In this document: in pieces, positions 1 through 7,836 of the stretch
How the letters are laid out: every line of letters starts with the position of its first letter
How positions within the stretch are numbered: the stretch's first letter is position 1
Source: JBFMEX01 sp040752215
GTDB taxonomy: Bacteria > Pseudomonadota > Alphaproteobacteria > Rhizobiales > Hyphomicrobiaceae
Assembly (NCBI GenBank): GCA_040752215.1
Contig: JBFMEX010000068.1
Location: 1-64,000 of the forward strand
DNA length: 64,000 nt
Direction of reading: 5' to 3'
Made by a program: the position numbers and the translations under genes
Notes under the pieces: model-generated
Databases searched by the model: none
Seen by the model: only the letters and a program-made list of their open reading frames with translations
Told to the model about the DNA's origin: nothing

Positions 1-609
1 GTCGCCAGCCTCGACGGCAGCGCCTCGCTGTTCACGGGCGAGGACGCCGACCGCCACGGCCTGAAGGCGGCATTGAAGTCGCGCTTGGCCTCGTTGCCGC
101 AGCAGCCGGCACCGCTCGCAGAAGCGCCGGAGAGCGTGCCGGCGGTCGCGGTCGCCTGGCACGAGGCGGCGAGCCCGCCGCCGCGCCGGCAGAACATCGT
201 CGCCAGCGAGGCAGCAGGCGAGCGCAGCGTTGCCGCGGCAGCGCTTCCGGCGCCACTCGAGGAGGCTCGCCCCACGCCGGACCAGGCTGCCGTCCTGGTG
301 CTGGCGAGCGCGGCGTCGCCCGAGCCGCTGCTCCAGTCGGGCGTGATCGAGACCATGCACGCTGCCGCCCCGACGGTCGTCGCCACCGCCAGCGATGTCG
401 ACGATCTCAAGGCGTTCGCGTTATTCGTGCCCGAGCGCGACCCGCAGGCCAAGCTGGCCGAGGTCTCGCGCCAGGTCGCCGGCTGGACCCGCATCGAGCC
501 GACGCCGAGCTGCGATGCCCACTCGTCGCCGGGCGCAGGTCATGTCGTCGCCTTTGCCGGCCCGCCGCCGCGGGCCCGGGTGCCGGATCTGCTCGAGCTG
601 AAAGCCTGA
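1..609 (+). CDS. 3' part of an unknown protein gene
   Basis: The reading frame is open from the first base of the window to a TGA at 607-609, so the gene starts to the left and only its last 202 codons are seen. The product is rich in Ala, Pro and Glu in its first half, with no membrane segment, Cys cluster or motif that I recognise. The last 80 residues look more folded (mixed hydrophobic and charged). I do not recognise a family. A TTG at 73 could be an internal start but nothing favours it. A good hairpin terminator lies 24 bases downstream, which supports this as the true end of a transcript. Confidence 0.6.
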   Translation, partial: VASLDGSASLFTGEDADRHGLKAALKSRLASLPQQPAPLAEAPESVPAVAVAWHEAASPPPRRQNIVASEAAGERSVAAAALPAPLEEARPTPDQAAVLVLASAASPEPLLQSGVIETMHAAAPTVVATASDVDDLKAFALFVPERDPQAKLAEVSRQVAGWTRIEPTPSCDAHSSPGAGHVVAFAGPPPRARVPDLLELKA

Positions 610-632
610 GGCTTTCCAGCCAACTCTCGACG

Positions 633-666
633 AAGGGCCGGGCCGCGCGTCCGGCCTTTCGCTTTT
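633..666 (+). terminator. Rho-independent terminator
   Basis: An AAGGGCCGG / CCGGCCTTT hairpin with a single bulge is followed by a T-rich stretch ending TTTT at 663-666. It sits just after the stop of the leftmost gene. Confidence 0.6.
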
Positions 667-778
667 GGCGGCACGATCAGGGGTGATGTTCTGTTTTTGT
701 TCTTGATCTGATGTGTGCTCGGTGGTATGTTTATATGTTGTCGGATGGTCGTTGATCTCAGCGCGTAGGGAGGGCGTC

Positions 779-1267
779 ATGGCATCTGGCGGGCCTTTGG
801 TGTGGCAGCGGTTCGAGTGGTCGAGCGGCGCAGACCGCTACCGGTTCGAGGTCGAGAATGGCGGTCTTCTCGGCACCCTGACGGCCGAGGCTGACGCGAG
901 CGCCGGCGAGGCGGCGGCGCGCCGGCTGACATTGCCGATGGTCGCCTGGGAAGGGATGCTCGACTGCATCAAGACCACGCGCAAGGCCCGCTCGCGACCG
1001 GCCGAGAGCGGCCTGCCGGCACGCTCGGGCACGCGCTGGAGCGACACCGAGACGCTCGAGCTGGCCGCGGCCTTCGAGGCCGGCCACACCATCGACCAGC
1101 TCGCGGCCGCCCACGCCCGCTCGCCGGTCGCCATCGAAAGCCAGCTGGTCAAGATCGGCCTGCTCACCCGCACCGCCGACGGCCGCGTGCTGCGGCCCGG
1201 CCCCCCGTCCGGGCGAGGCAGGCCGCAGCTCGTCGGGCCGGCCGATGGCCAAGCATACCGGGATTAG
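779..1267 (+). CDS. Small protein with SANT/Myb-like helix-turn-helix segment
   Basis: The 162-residue product has two parts. The first half is a mixed alpha/beta region without a recognised family. Residues around 100-145 carry W-S-x-x-E-x-L-x-L-x-x-x-F-x-x-G and then L-A-x-x-H-x-R-S-x-x-A-I-x-x-x-L-x-x-x-G-L, the pattern of a short helix-turn-helix seen at the end of various bacterial proteins of Myb/SANT or sigma-like type. It may bind DNA, but no target is visible. ATG 779 is preferred over upstream starts because AGGGAGGG lies 5-12 bases before it. Its TAG overlaps the TAA of the convergent cytochrome b561 gene by two bases. Confidence 0.6.
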   Translation: MASGGPLVWQRFEWSSGADRYRFEVENGGLLGTLTAEADASAGEAAARRLTLPMVAWEGMLDCIKTTRKARSRPAESGLPARSGTRWSDTETLELAAAFEAGHTIDQLAAAHARSPVAIESQLVKIGLLTRTADGRVLRPGPPSGRGRPQLVGPADGQAYRD

Positions 1268-1803
1268 GCACGCTTGCGGCCGGTGATCATCGCCCTGACC
1301 AGGCTCTCGCCCTGCTCGATGCTGGCGAGGACGACGCCGGCAACGTGCAGCACGACAAGCGCCAGCATGACATTGACGGCGCCCTCGTGCAGCTCCTCGA
1401 CCCACTCGACCTCCCAGAAGGTGGCCGTGGTCAACATGACGCCGCTGACCGAGATCACGACGAGCAGTGCCAGCATCGCGACGATCATCGCCCCGCCGGC
1501 CGGATTGTGGCTGATGTAGCGCGGGGCGCGGCCGCCGGCCATCGCCCCGAGGTAGCCGGCCACGGCCGTCGGCCCGCGCACGAAGTCGGCGAACCGCGCG
1601 TGCCGACTACCGACGAAGCCCCAGACCACGCGCACCGCGACGATGCCCACGATCGTGTATCCGAGCAACTCGTGCGCCCGATCCCACGCGTCGGCAGCCG
1701 CCCAGGCGGCGAGGAATGCCGCCACCAGCCCCCAGTGGAGAACGCGGACCAGCGGGTCCCAGACCCGGACGGTCCGCGCCTCGGACGCCGCGTCCGGCCT
1801 CAT
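1264..1803 (-). CDS. Cytochrome b561 family membrane protein
   Basis: This 179-residue membrane protein starts R-V-W-D-P-L-V-R-V-L-H-W, the usual N-terminus of the cytochrome b561 / Ni,Fe-hydrogenase b-subunit family. It shows four hydrophobic segments and conserved His residues for two b hemes: in L-H-W near residue 20, A-H-E in the first loop, S-H-N mid-protein, and L-H-E and L-H in the last third. Such proteins pass electrons between soluble donors and quinone in the inner membrane. The start at 1803 overlaps the stop of the upstream PepSY gene as ATGA, so the two are translationally coupled. The neighbouring PepSY genes and two-component system suggest regulated expression. The electron donor is not evident. 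Confidence 0.85.
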   Translation of the reverse strand: MRPDAASEARTVRVWDPLVRVLHWGLVAAFLAAWAAADAWDRAHELLGYTIVGIVAVRVVWGFVGSRHARFADFVRGPTAVAGYLGAMAGGRAPRYISHNPAGGAMIVAMLALLVVISVSGVMLTTATFWEVEWVEELHEGAVNVMLALVVLHVAGVVLASIEQGESLVRAMITGRKRA

Positions 1804-2093
1804 CGCTTGCTCTCCTGGCGCAGGATCTCGCCGGTCGCCGGGTGCACATAGGCTTCGAGACGGGCCCCGTTCTTGTCGATCGCCTTGACCTCGTAAACGC
1901 CATCCTCGGCCTCGATCTTGCGCACCTCGTAGCCCTGCGCGGCGAGCTTCTCCGTGATCTGTGCCACCGACAGCCACTCGGCGCGCGGCACCTCGACCCC
2001 GAGCCGCTTGGCGCGGTCGTCGTCGGAGGCGATGGCGAGCCCGGCGCCCAAGGTCAGCGCGGCCAGTGCAGACGCGATCAGCAGCTTGTTCAT
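1800..2093 (-). CDS. Periplasmic PepSY-domain protein
   Basis: The 97-residue protein begins with a clear signal peptide (M-N-K-L-L-I-A-S then a hydrophobic core ending A-I-A-S). The mature part is a PepSY domain: W-L-S-V-A-Q-I-x-E-K-L, G-Y-x-V-x-K-I-E, and a final strand pattern Y-V-H-P-A-T-G-E-I-L. PepSY domains are small periplasmic modules, often next to cytochrome b561 genes or sensor kinases; their biochemical role is poorly defined. ATG 2093 is chosen because AGAAGGAAG lies about 7 bases upstream and the signal peptide begins there. It is divergent from the second PepSY gene and coupled to the b561 gene. Confidence 0.85.
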   Translation of the reverse strand: MNKLLIASALAALTLGAGLAIASDDDRAKRLGVEVPRAEWLSVAQITEKLAAQGYEVRKIEAEDGVYEVKAIDKNGARLEAYVHPATGEILRQESKR

Positions 2094-2184
2094 CTCGATC
2101 TTCCTTCTCGGTTGCTCGGCCCGGCCCACTGCCGGGCGACGCAGCGACCATGCGCCCTCCCGCCTGACGCAGCGCTGATCCCGG

Positions 2185-2220
2185 CCGTCAGCTTCCTGTC
2201 AGGAGGAATGCTGCGATAAT
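2185..2220 (+). promoter_or_regulatory. Candidate OmpR-family direct repeat and -10 element
   Basis: CCGTCAG at 2185-2191 and CTGTCAG at 2196-2202 form a direct repeat with an 11-base period, the arrangement bound by OmpR/PhoB-type regulators. A GATAAT -10-like hexamer is at 2215-2220, only six bases before the first ATG of the PepSY-regulator-kinase operon. The spacing suggests activation by the regulator encoded downstream and a very short or absent 5' leader. Confidence 0.5.
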
Positions 2221-2226
2221 GGGCGC

Positions 2227-2550
2227 ATGGAGATGCCCTGCTTCGACCGCCGCCGCCTGCTCGTCGCGATCGCCGCGCTCGTCGGAGCCAGCGCGCTCGC
2301 CTCCGCCGACGCCGAACGCGACGATCACGAGCGCGCCCGTCGCGCCGTGGTCGAGGGCAAAGCCCGGCCGCTGAGCGAGATCCTCGCCGCCCTCGCGCCG
2401 AGCCTCGACGGCGAGGTGATCGAGGTCGAGCTCGAGAGCAAGAGCGGGCGGCTCGTCTACGAGCTAAAGGTTCTGTCGGTCGGCGGCCGGGTGCGCGAGA
2501 TCTACGTCGATGCCGCCACCGCCGAGATCGTGTCCACCAAGGCCAAGTGA
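2227..2550 (+). CDS. PepSY-domain secreted protein, first gene of a two-component operon
   Basis: The 107-residue product has a signal peptide (R-R-R-L-L-V-A-I-A-A-L-V-G then A-L-A-S-A-D-A) and a PepSY domain with L-S-E-I-L-A-A-L, G-E-V-I-E-V-E-L-E and the end Y-V-D-A-A-T-A-E-I-V. It is the second PepSY protein here, divergent from the first. Its stop overlaps the start of the response regulator (TGATG), so it is co-expressed with the signalling pair. It may be a periplasmic accessory to the sensor; that is inference. ATG 2227 and 2233 are both possible. The AGGAGG at 2201-2206 is about 20 bases away from ATG 2227 and is unlikely to act as its ribosome site. Confidence 0.8.
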   Translation: MEMPCFDRRRLLVAIAALVGASALASADAERDDHERARRAVVEGKARPLSEILAALAPSLDGEVIEVELESKSGRLVYELKVLSVGGRVREIYVDAATAEIVSTKAK

Positions 2551-3215
2551 TGCGCATTCTCGTGGTCGAGGACGATCCCCGTATCGCCGCCGATATTACC
2601 GCGGCGCTGTCCGCGGCAGGCTACGCGGCCGAGACCGCTCGTGACGGCGAGCAAGCCTGGTTCCGCGGCGACACGGAGGACTTCGACCTTGTCGTGCTCG
2701 ACCTCGGCCTGCCGCGCCTCGACGGACTGACCGTGCTCAGGCGCTGGCGCACGGCCGGTCGCGCCATGCCGATATTGGTGCTGACCGCCCGCGGCGCGTG
2801 GGCCGAGCGCGTCGAGGGCATCGACGCTGGCGCCGACGACTACCTCCCGAAGCCGTTCCACATGGAGGAGTTGATCGCCCGCGTCAGGGCACTGATCCGC
2901 CGCGCGGCGGGGCACGGCGCGGCGGTGATCGAGGCCGGCGTCCTGCGGCTCGACACGCGCCAAATGCGCGTCTCGAAGGATGGCAGCCCGGTCGAGCTTT
3001 CGCCGCTCGAGTACCGTCTCGTCTCCTACCTCGCCCATCACCGCGACCGGGTCGTCCCGCCGGGCGAATTGATCGAGCACCTTTACGGCGACGACGACGC
3101 CCGCGAGGCCAACGCGCTCGAGGCGCTCGTCGCACGGCTGAGACGCAAGCTCGGCGCGGACGCGATCGAGACCCGGCGTGGGTTCGGCTACCGCCTCGTC
3201 GGGTCTGCCACATGA
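2550..3215 (+). CDS. OmpR-family response regulator
   Basis: This 221-residue protein has an N-terminal receiver domain (E-D-D at 7-9, phospho-acceptor Asp51 in V-L-D-L-G-L-P, Thr79, Lys101 in L-P-K-P-F) and a C-terminal winged-helix DNA-binding domain (L-S-P-L-E-Y-R-L, then R-R-G-F-G-Y-R-L). It is a transcription factor of the QseB/PmrA/PhoP-like branch, phosphorylated by the kinase encoded next. ATG 2550 overlaps the preceding stop, and its own stop overlaps the kinase start as ATGA. The likely targets are the flanking PepSY/b561 promoters, where an OmpR-type direct repeat is seen. The signal is unknown. Confidence 0.93.
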   Translation: MRILVVEDDPRIAADITAALSAAGYAAETARDGEQAWFRGDTEDFDLVVLDLGLPRLDGLTVLRRWRTAGRAMPILVLTARGAWAERVEGIDAGADDYLPKPFHMEELIARVRALIRRAAGHGAAVIEAGVLRLDTRQMRVSKDGSPVELSPLEYRLVSYLAHHRDRVVPPGELIEHLYGDDDAREANALEALVARLRRKLGADAIETRRGFGYRLVGSAT

Positions 3216-4567
3216 GCCTCGGATCGCTCCGTACGCGACTGCTGCTGGCCGGCGCGCTCGCGATCACGATCGCTCTGCTCGTCTCTGCAATCGGCCTGCT
3301 CCTCCTGTTCGAACGCCACGTCACCCGTCGCATCGATACCGAGCTCGGCGCCCACCTCAATCAGCTGGTCGCGGGCCTCGACCGGGCCGGCGACGGCGAG
3401 ACTGCGATCGTGCTGCTGCGGCGGCCGGCGGAGCCGCGCTTCGAGCAGCCACTGTCGGGCCTCTACTGGCAGATCGTGATCGAGCCCGGCCAGCACGTGC
3501 TGCGCAGTCGCTCGCTGTGGGACGGTGAGCTCGCGCTACCCGCCGACGACCTCGGCGACGGCGCCGTGCACCGCCACGACATCGTCGGCCCCGGCGGCAC
3601 GACGCTGCATGTCCTGGAGCGCGAGGCCGAGCTCCCCGAGCGCCTCGGTGCGGCCAGAGCACGGGTCGCGGTCGCCATCGATGCCGTCGAGATCGCCCGC
3701 GCGTCGGTCGCATTCGCTCACGACCTTGCACTTCCGCTGGCGCTGCTCGGCGCCCTGCTGCTGCTCGCCGGCTGGGTACAGGTCACCATCGGCCTGCGCC
3801 CGCTCGATCGGATCGGCGCGGCTTTGAGTGCGGTGCGCGCCGGGTCGAGCCGGCGGCTCGGCCGCGCATTTCCCGACGAGGTGCGGCCGCTGGCCGGCGA
3901 GATCGATGCCCTGCTCGACGCTCGCGACGCCGATCTCGAGCGCGCACGCGGCCGGGCCGCCGATCTCGCCCACGGCCTGAAGACACCGCTCCAGGTGCTG
4001 CTCGGCGAGGCGGAGCGGCTGAGATCGCATGGCGACGAGCGCGCTGCCGACGTCGTCGCCAGCCTCGCCGAGGCGATGCAGCGCCATGTCGAGCGCGAGC
4101 TGCGACGCGCCCGCCTTGCGTCCGGCTCGGATGCGGCAACTGCCGATATCGGCGAGGTCGTCCGCCGGGTGGTCGGCGTCATTCGGCGCACTCCGGCCGG
4201 CGATCGCCTCGAATGGGCGATCGATATTCCGGCCGGCCTCGCCGCACGCATCGACCGCGACGATCTGGCCGAGGCGATTGGCAACCTGCTCGAGAACGCG
4301 GCCGATTTCGCGAGGCACCGTGTCGCCATCTCGGCCAGCGCCGACCCCGCCATCGTGACGGTCGTCGTCATGGATGATGGCGCCGGCATCCCCGAGGCGG
4401 ACATCGCCGAGGCGCTGAAGCGCGGCCGGCGTCTCGACACTACCCGCGGCGGAGCCGGCCTCGGCCTCGCGATCGTCCGCGACATTGCCGACAACGCCAT
4501 GGGAACCTTGTCGATCGAGAACGCAATGCCGGGACTGAAAGCCACACTGCGGCTAAAACGTGCCTAG
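3212..4567 (+). CDS. Membrane sensor histidine kinase
   Basis: The 451-residue kinase has an N-terminal membrane segment (about 9-32), a periplasmic sensor region of about 140 residues, a second membrane segment (about 175-195), a HAMP-like linker, then the phospho-acceptor His254 in D-L-A-H-G-L-K-T-P, the N-box N-L-L-E-N (Asn362), the G1 box D-D-G-A-G-I-P and G2 box G-G-A-G-L-G-L-A-I. The sequence resembles PhoQ/QseC-type kinases of alphaproteobacteria, where H-x-L-K-T-P is common. It partners the regulator just upstream (ATGA overlap). The sensor domain gives no clear hint of the ligand. Confidence 0.93.
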   Translation: MSLGSLRTRLLLAGALAITIALLVSAIGLLLLFERHVTRRIDTELGAHLNQLVAGLDRAGDGETAIVLLRRPAEPRFEQPLSGLYWQIVIEPGQHVLRSRSLWDGELALPADDLGDGAVHRHDIVGPGGTTLHVLEREAELPERLGAARARVAVAIDAVEIARASVAFAHDLALPLALLGALLLLAGWVQVTIGLRPLDRIGAALSAVRAGSSRRLGRAFPDEVRPLAGEIDALLDARDADLERARGRAADLAHGLKTPLQVLLGEAERLRSHGDERAADVVASLAEAMQRHVERELRRARLASGSDAATADIGEVVRRVVGVIRRTPAGDRLEWAIDIPAGLAARIDRDDLAEAIGNLLENAADFARHRVAISASADPAIVTVVVMDDGAGIPEADIAEALKRGRRLDTTRGGAGLGLAIVRDIADNAMGTLSIENAMPGLKATLRLKRA

Positions 4568-4660
4568 GCGCGGCGACATCCCTGGGTTGTGACAGCACCT
4601 TGCAATAGGATCGCCACCGACGACATTTCGCACGAAGCCATTGCAGGAGGTGGATTGAGC

Positions 4661-5149
4661 ATGATCCGTTTCATTCGATCGCGCGGCCTCGGCACCGCAG
4701 TTCTAGCCGCCGCCGGCATGGCTATGATCGCGACCAGCGCCGCCGCCGCCAGCCCATTCGACCGCCTCGGCGGCAGCTGGTCCGGCAGTGGCACGGCAAC
4801 CTTCGAGGGTGGGCAGAAAGAGCGCTTCTCCTGCAACGGCTACTATCGCAATCAGGGCGGGTCGAAGCTCAGCCTCGCCTTGCGCTGCGCGAGCCCCTCG
4901 AGCAAGATCGAGGTGCGCGGCAACCTCTCCCTCTCGGGCGGGCAGGTCTCCGGCACCTGGGAGGAGCGGACCTACAATGCCAGCGGCACCGCCGCCGGAT
5001 CCGGCAGCGAATCCGGCATCAACCTCAGCTTCTCTGGCAGTGCATCGGGCTCCATGCGCGTCAGCGTGTCCGGCTCCAGCCAGTCGGTGGCGATCAACTA
5101 TCAAGGCATCGCCCTGAAAAGCGTGAACATGAGCCTGTCGAAGCGCTGA
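4661..5149 (+). CDS. Secreted protein of unknown function, paralogue 1
   Basis: The 162-residue product has a signal peptide (about 1-30, ending A-A-A-A-S) and a mature beta-rich domain with G-S-W-S-G-S-G, C-N-G-Y-Y, L-A-L-R-C-A-S, S-G-x-W-E-E-R-T-Y-N-A-S-G and a Ser/Gly-rich end. It is clearly related along its whole length to the next gene, so the two are tandem duplicates. The two conserved Cys in the mature part could form a disulfide. I recognise no enzyme motif; a lipocalin-like or binding role is only a guess. ATG 4661 is chosen because GCAGGAGGTGG precedes it; an in-frame earlier start lacks a site and would bury the signal peptide. Confidence 0.75.
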   Translation: MIRFIRSRGLGTAVLAAAGMAMIATSAAAASPFDRLGGSWSGSGTATFEGGQKERFSCNGYYRNQGGSKLSLALRCASPSSKIEVRGNLSLSGGQVSGTWEERTYNASGTAAGSGSESGINLSFSGSASGSMRVSVSGSSQSVAINYQGIALKSVNMSLSKR

Positions 5150-5383
5150 CGGGACCGAGGTGGCCAGCACACCCCCCGCTGCGAGTGCCTTCGATTCGCT
5201 CCGATCGAGTGAAACAAGCGCGGCCGGCCGCCGGCGAATCAGGTAGTCGGATGCCGGCCCTTCGGGGCACAGATTTGCACTTCCCTCGCCGGCGCGCCGT
5301 CGCACCCGGTCGGCGGGCTGTGCTAGAAGCATCCCGGACGGCGGCCCCGCCGCTTTGAGAAGGCGAGCTTGGAGGCAGAGATC

Positions 5384-5875
5384 ATGCCCGCGCGATCGAC
5401 GACCACCCCGATCATCACCGCCCTCGTCGCCGGCGCGTTCGTTGCTGGCGCGATGCCCGCCAGCGCCGACGCGCCGTTCTCGGCGCTCGTCGGCTCGTGG
5501 AGCGGCAGCGGCCAGGTGCGGCTCGAGAACGGCAAGTCCGAGGGCATCAAGTGCAAGGCCTACTACACTTCGAAGGACGGCGGTCAGGGCTTGTCGCTCG
5601 CCTTCCGCTGTGCCAGCGCCTCGAACAAGATCGACATGCGCGCGACGCTCGCCTCCTCGGGCAACGCCGTCTCCGGCAGCTGGGAGGAGCGCACGTTCAA
5701 CGCCGCCGGCAACGTCACTGGTAAGGTCGATGCCACCAGCATCAATCTGTCGATCGACGGCGGCGGATTAACCGGCTCGATGTCGGTCTCGTTCGGCGGC
5801 AACAACCAGTCGGTGCTGATTTCGACCGAGGGCTCCGCGTTCAAGGGCCTGCGCATAAGCCTGCAGCGCGGTTGA
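5384..5875 (+). CDS. Secreted protein of unknown function, paralogue 2
   Basis: The 163-residue product shares the layout of the upstream gene: signal peptide ending near A-S-A-D-A, then G-S-W-S-G-S-G, C-K-A-Y-Y, L-A-F-R-C-A-S, K-I-D-M-R, S-G-S-W-E-E-R-T-F-N-A-A-G and a beta-rich end. The spacing of the two Cys is nearly the same in both. GGAGG at 5371-5375 supports ATG 5384. A 234-base gap separates it from its paralogue, so it may have its own promoter. The following small gene starts two bases after its stop, implying one transcript. Confidence 0.75.
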   Translation: MPARSTTTPIITALVAGAFVAGAMPASADAPFSALVGSWSGSGQVRLENGKSEGIKCKAYYTSKDGGQGLSLAFRCASASNKIDMRATLASSGNAVSGSWEERTFNAAGNVTGKVDATSINLSIDGGGLTGSMSVSFGGNNQSVLISTEGSAFKGLRISLQRG

Positions 5876-5877
5876 CC

Positions 5878-6225
5878 ATGCGCGTACGCTCGACCATCCC
5901 TCGGCTGCTACTCGCTGGCGCGGCGCTTTGCGCGGCCGCGCTTCCCACCCAGGCCGGCACCCGCCGTGCGGGCGAGCCCGCTGTCGTCGTTGCCGAGAGC
6001 CGGCACGGCAACGGCACCGTCTCCGGTCCGGTCCGCCGGGTCGCCAACGGCTACGAGGTGCGACTCCCTGGCGGCACCTGGGTCGGCTGCCGCACGAGCT
6101 GCGCCGAGACGCTCCGCGTCGAGACCGTCGACTTCTGGGCCAACGACGGCCGCCTGATCGGCGGCGGCACCGTCCAGAACGAGTGCGGGATTTTCGGCTG
6201 CCTGGAGCTGCGCTACCCGCGCTGA
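5878..6225 (+). CDS. Small secreted Cys-containing protein
   Basis: The 115-residue product has a signal peptide (R-L-L-L-A-G-A-A-L-C-A-A-A ending T-Q-A). The mature part contains R-V-A-N-G-Y-E-V-R-L-P-G-G-T-W-V-G-C-x-x-S-C, and later N-E-C-G-I-F-G-C, so four Cys in two C-x3-C-type pairs that probably form disulfides in the periplasm. The segment P-G-G-T-W-V-x-C recurs in many short exported proteins of Rhizobiales with no known function. It starts two bases after the preceding stop and is likely co-transcribed. Confidence 0.7.
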   Translation: MRVRSTIPRLLLAGAALCAAALPTQAGTRRAGEPAVVVAESRHGNGTVSGPVRRVANGYEVRLPGGTWVGCRTSCAETLRVETVDFWANDGRLIGGGTVQNECGIFGCLELRYPR

Positions 6226-6365
6226 GGCGCTCTGCTCTCCTCCCAATTCACGACCATCTCTCGACTGGTTGGCGCTTGTCAGCTGGAGGGCCGGCGGCCA
6301 CTCTCTCCGCGCGACCGGAGACGAGCCGCGTCCAAAGCCCTCCGACAAGAGCCAAGAGGTCCGAC

Positions 6366-7688
6366 ATGCCCGAGCCCACCGTGTTGCATCGTATCGTCGT
6401 CGTCGGCGGGGGCGCGGGCGGACTCGAGCTCGCCACCCGGCTCGGCGACAAGCTCGGCCGGAGGCGGCGCGCCGAGGTCACGCTGATCGACCGCACCCGC
6501 ACCCACATCTGGAAGCCGCTGCTGCACGAGATCGCCGCCGGCAGCATGGACGTCTCCCGCCATGAGCTCGACTACCTCGCGCAGGCACACTGGCACGGCT
6601 TCCGCTACCGCTACGGCGAGATGGTCGGCCTCGACCGCCAGCGCCGGCTGGTGCAGCTCGCGGCGACTTTCGACGAGGACGGCCGCGCAATCACGCCGAA
6701 GCGAACCATTCCCTATGACACGCTGGTCATCGCCATCGGCTCGGTGTCCAACGACTTCGGCACGCCGGGCGTCGCCGAGCACGCGATCAAGCTGGACACG
6801 CCCGACGAGGCGGAGCGCTTCAATCGCCGACTCGTCAACGCCTGCATCCGCGCCCACGCGCAGGAAGGCCCGATCCGCCCCGGCCAGCTCCACGTCACCA
6901 TCATCGGCGCCGGTGCCACCGGAACCGAGCTCAGCGCCGAGCTGCACCGCACCGCGCGCGGCGTCGTCGCCTTCGGCCTCGACCGCATCGATCCCGAGAA
7001 GGACATCCGCATCACCTTGATCGAGGCCGGGCCGCGCATCGTGCCGGCGCTGCCCGAGCGGCTCTCCGATGCGACCGCGGCGGTGCTGCGCGGCCTCGGC
7101 GTCGACATCCGCACGGGCGCGCGCGTCACCGCGGTGTCACCCGAGGGCGTGACGCTGGCGAGCGGTGATTTCATCCCGTCGGAACTCGTGGTGTGGGCCG
7201 CCGGCGTAAAGGCCCCCGCGGTGCTCAAGGATCTCGACGGGCTGGAGACGGCGCCGAGCAACGCGCTCGTCGTCACTCCGACGCTGCAGACGACGCGTGA
7301 CGACAACATCTTCGCGCTCGGCGACTGCGCGCATCTGGTGCCGGAGGGCGAGCAAAGCCCGATCCCACCGCGCGCGCAGGCGGCCCACCAGATGGCCTCG
7401 CATCTGCTCGGCAACATTCGCCGGCGTCTGCGCGGCGAGCCATTGCGCCCGTTCGTCTACCGCGACTTCGGCTCGCTCGTCTCGCTCGGCCACTACTCGA
7501 CCGTCGGCAGTCTGATGGGTTTCGTCTCCGGGCGCAGCATGATGATCGAGGGCTGGTTCGCGCGGCTGATGTACCGCTCGCTCTACAAGATGCATCAGCT
7601 GGCGCTGTTCGGCCCAGTCAAGGTGACGCTGGACACTCTCTCGCGCGTTCTGACGCGGCGCACCGAGCCGCACGTGAAGCTGCATTGA
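6366..7688 (+). CDS. ndh: Type II NADH:quinone oxidoreductase (NDH-2)
   Basis: The 440-residue flavoprotein has an N-terminal FAD-binding site V-V-G-G-G-A-G-G (14-19), the second dinucleotide site I-I-G-A-G-A-T-G-T-E (about 178-187) for NADH, the D-T-L-V-I-A-I-G-S segment, and F-A-L-G-D-C-A-H near 316-324 for the flavin ribityl chain. The C-terminal about 60 residues are amphipathic (F-A-R-L-M-Y-R-S-L-Y-K-M-H), the usual membrane-anchoring part. NDH-2 moves electrons from NADH to quinone without pumping protons. ATG 6366 follows AAGAGGT at a good distance. It stands alone between two intergenic gaps. Confidence 0.92.
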   Translation: MPEPTVLHRIVVVGGGAGGLELATRLGDKLGRRRRAEVTLIDRTRTHIWKPLLHEIAAGSMDVSRHELDYLAQAHWHGFRYRYGEMVGLDRQRRLVQLAATFDEDGRAITPKRTIPYDTLVIAIGSVSNDFGTPGVAEHAIKLDTPDEAERFNRRLVNACIRAHAQEGPIRPGQLHVTIIGAGATGTELSAELHRTARGVVAFGLDRIDPEKDIRITLIEAGPRIVPALPERLSDATAAVLRGLGVDIRTGARVTAVSPEGVTLASGDFIPSELVVWAAGVKAPAVLKDLDGLETAPSNALVVTPTLQTTRDDNIFALGDCAHLVPEGEQSPIPPRAQAAHQMASHLLGNIRRRLRGEPLRPFVYRDFGSLVSLGHYSTVGSLMGFVSGRSMMIEGWFARLMYRSLYKMHQLALFGPVKVTLDTLSRVLTRRTEPHVKLH

Positions 7689-7836
7689 GGATTCGCAAGT
7701 TGGATCGGCGCGTGCACGGCGGTACCCGCACAAACATGCACATGCCGCGTGCAACTCGACCTTCCCCGCGCTGATCCACCATGTTGGTCTACGGCCACAA
7801 GTGCAGTGCGGCCCAACCCAACCTGCGCCGTCCCGC

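Noticed and set aside
2201..2206. AGGAGG as the ribosome site of the first PepSY gene
   Set aside because: It lies 20 bases from the ATG, overlaps the putative regulator repeat, and the nearer ATG at 2208 opens only a three-codon frame.
4565..4660. Earlier start at 4589 for the first secreted paralogue
   Set aside because: It has no ribosome site and would place 24 polar residues before the signal peptide.
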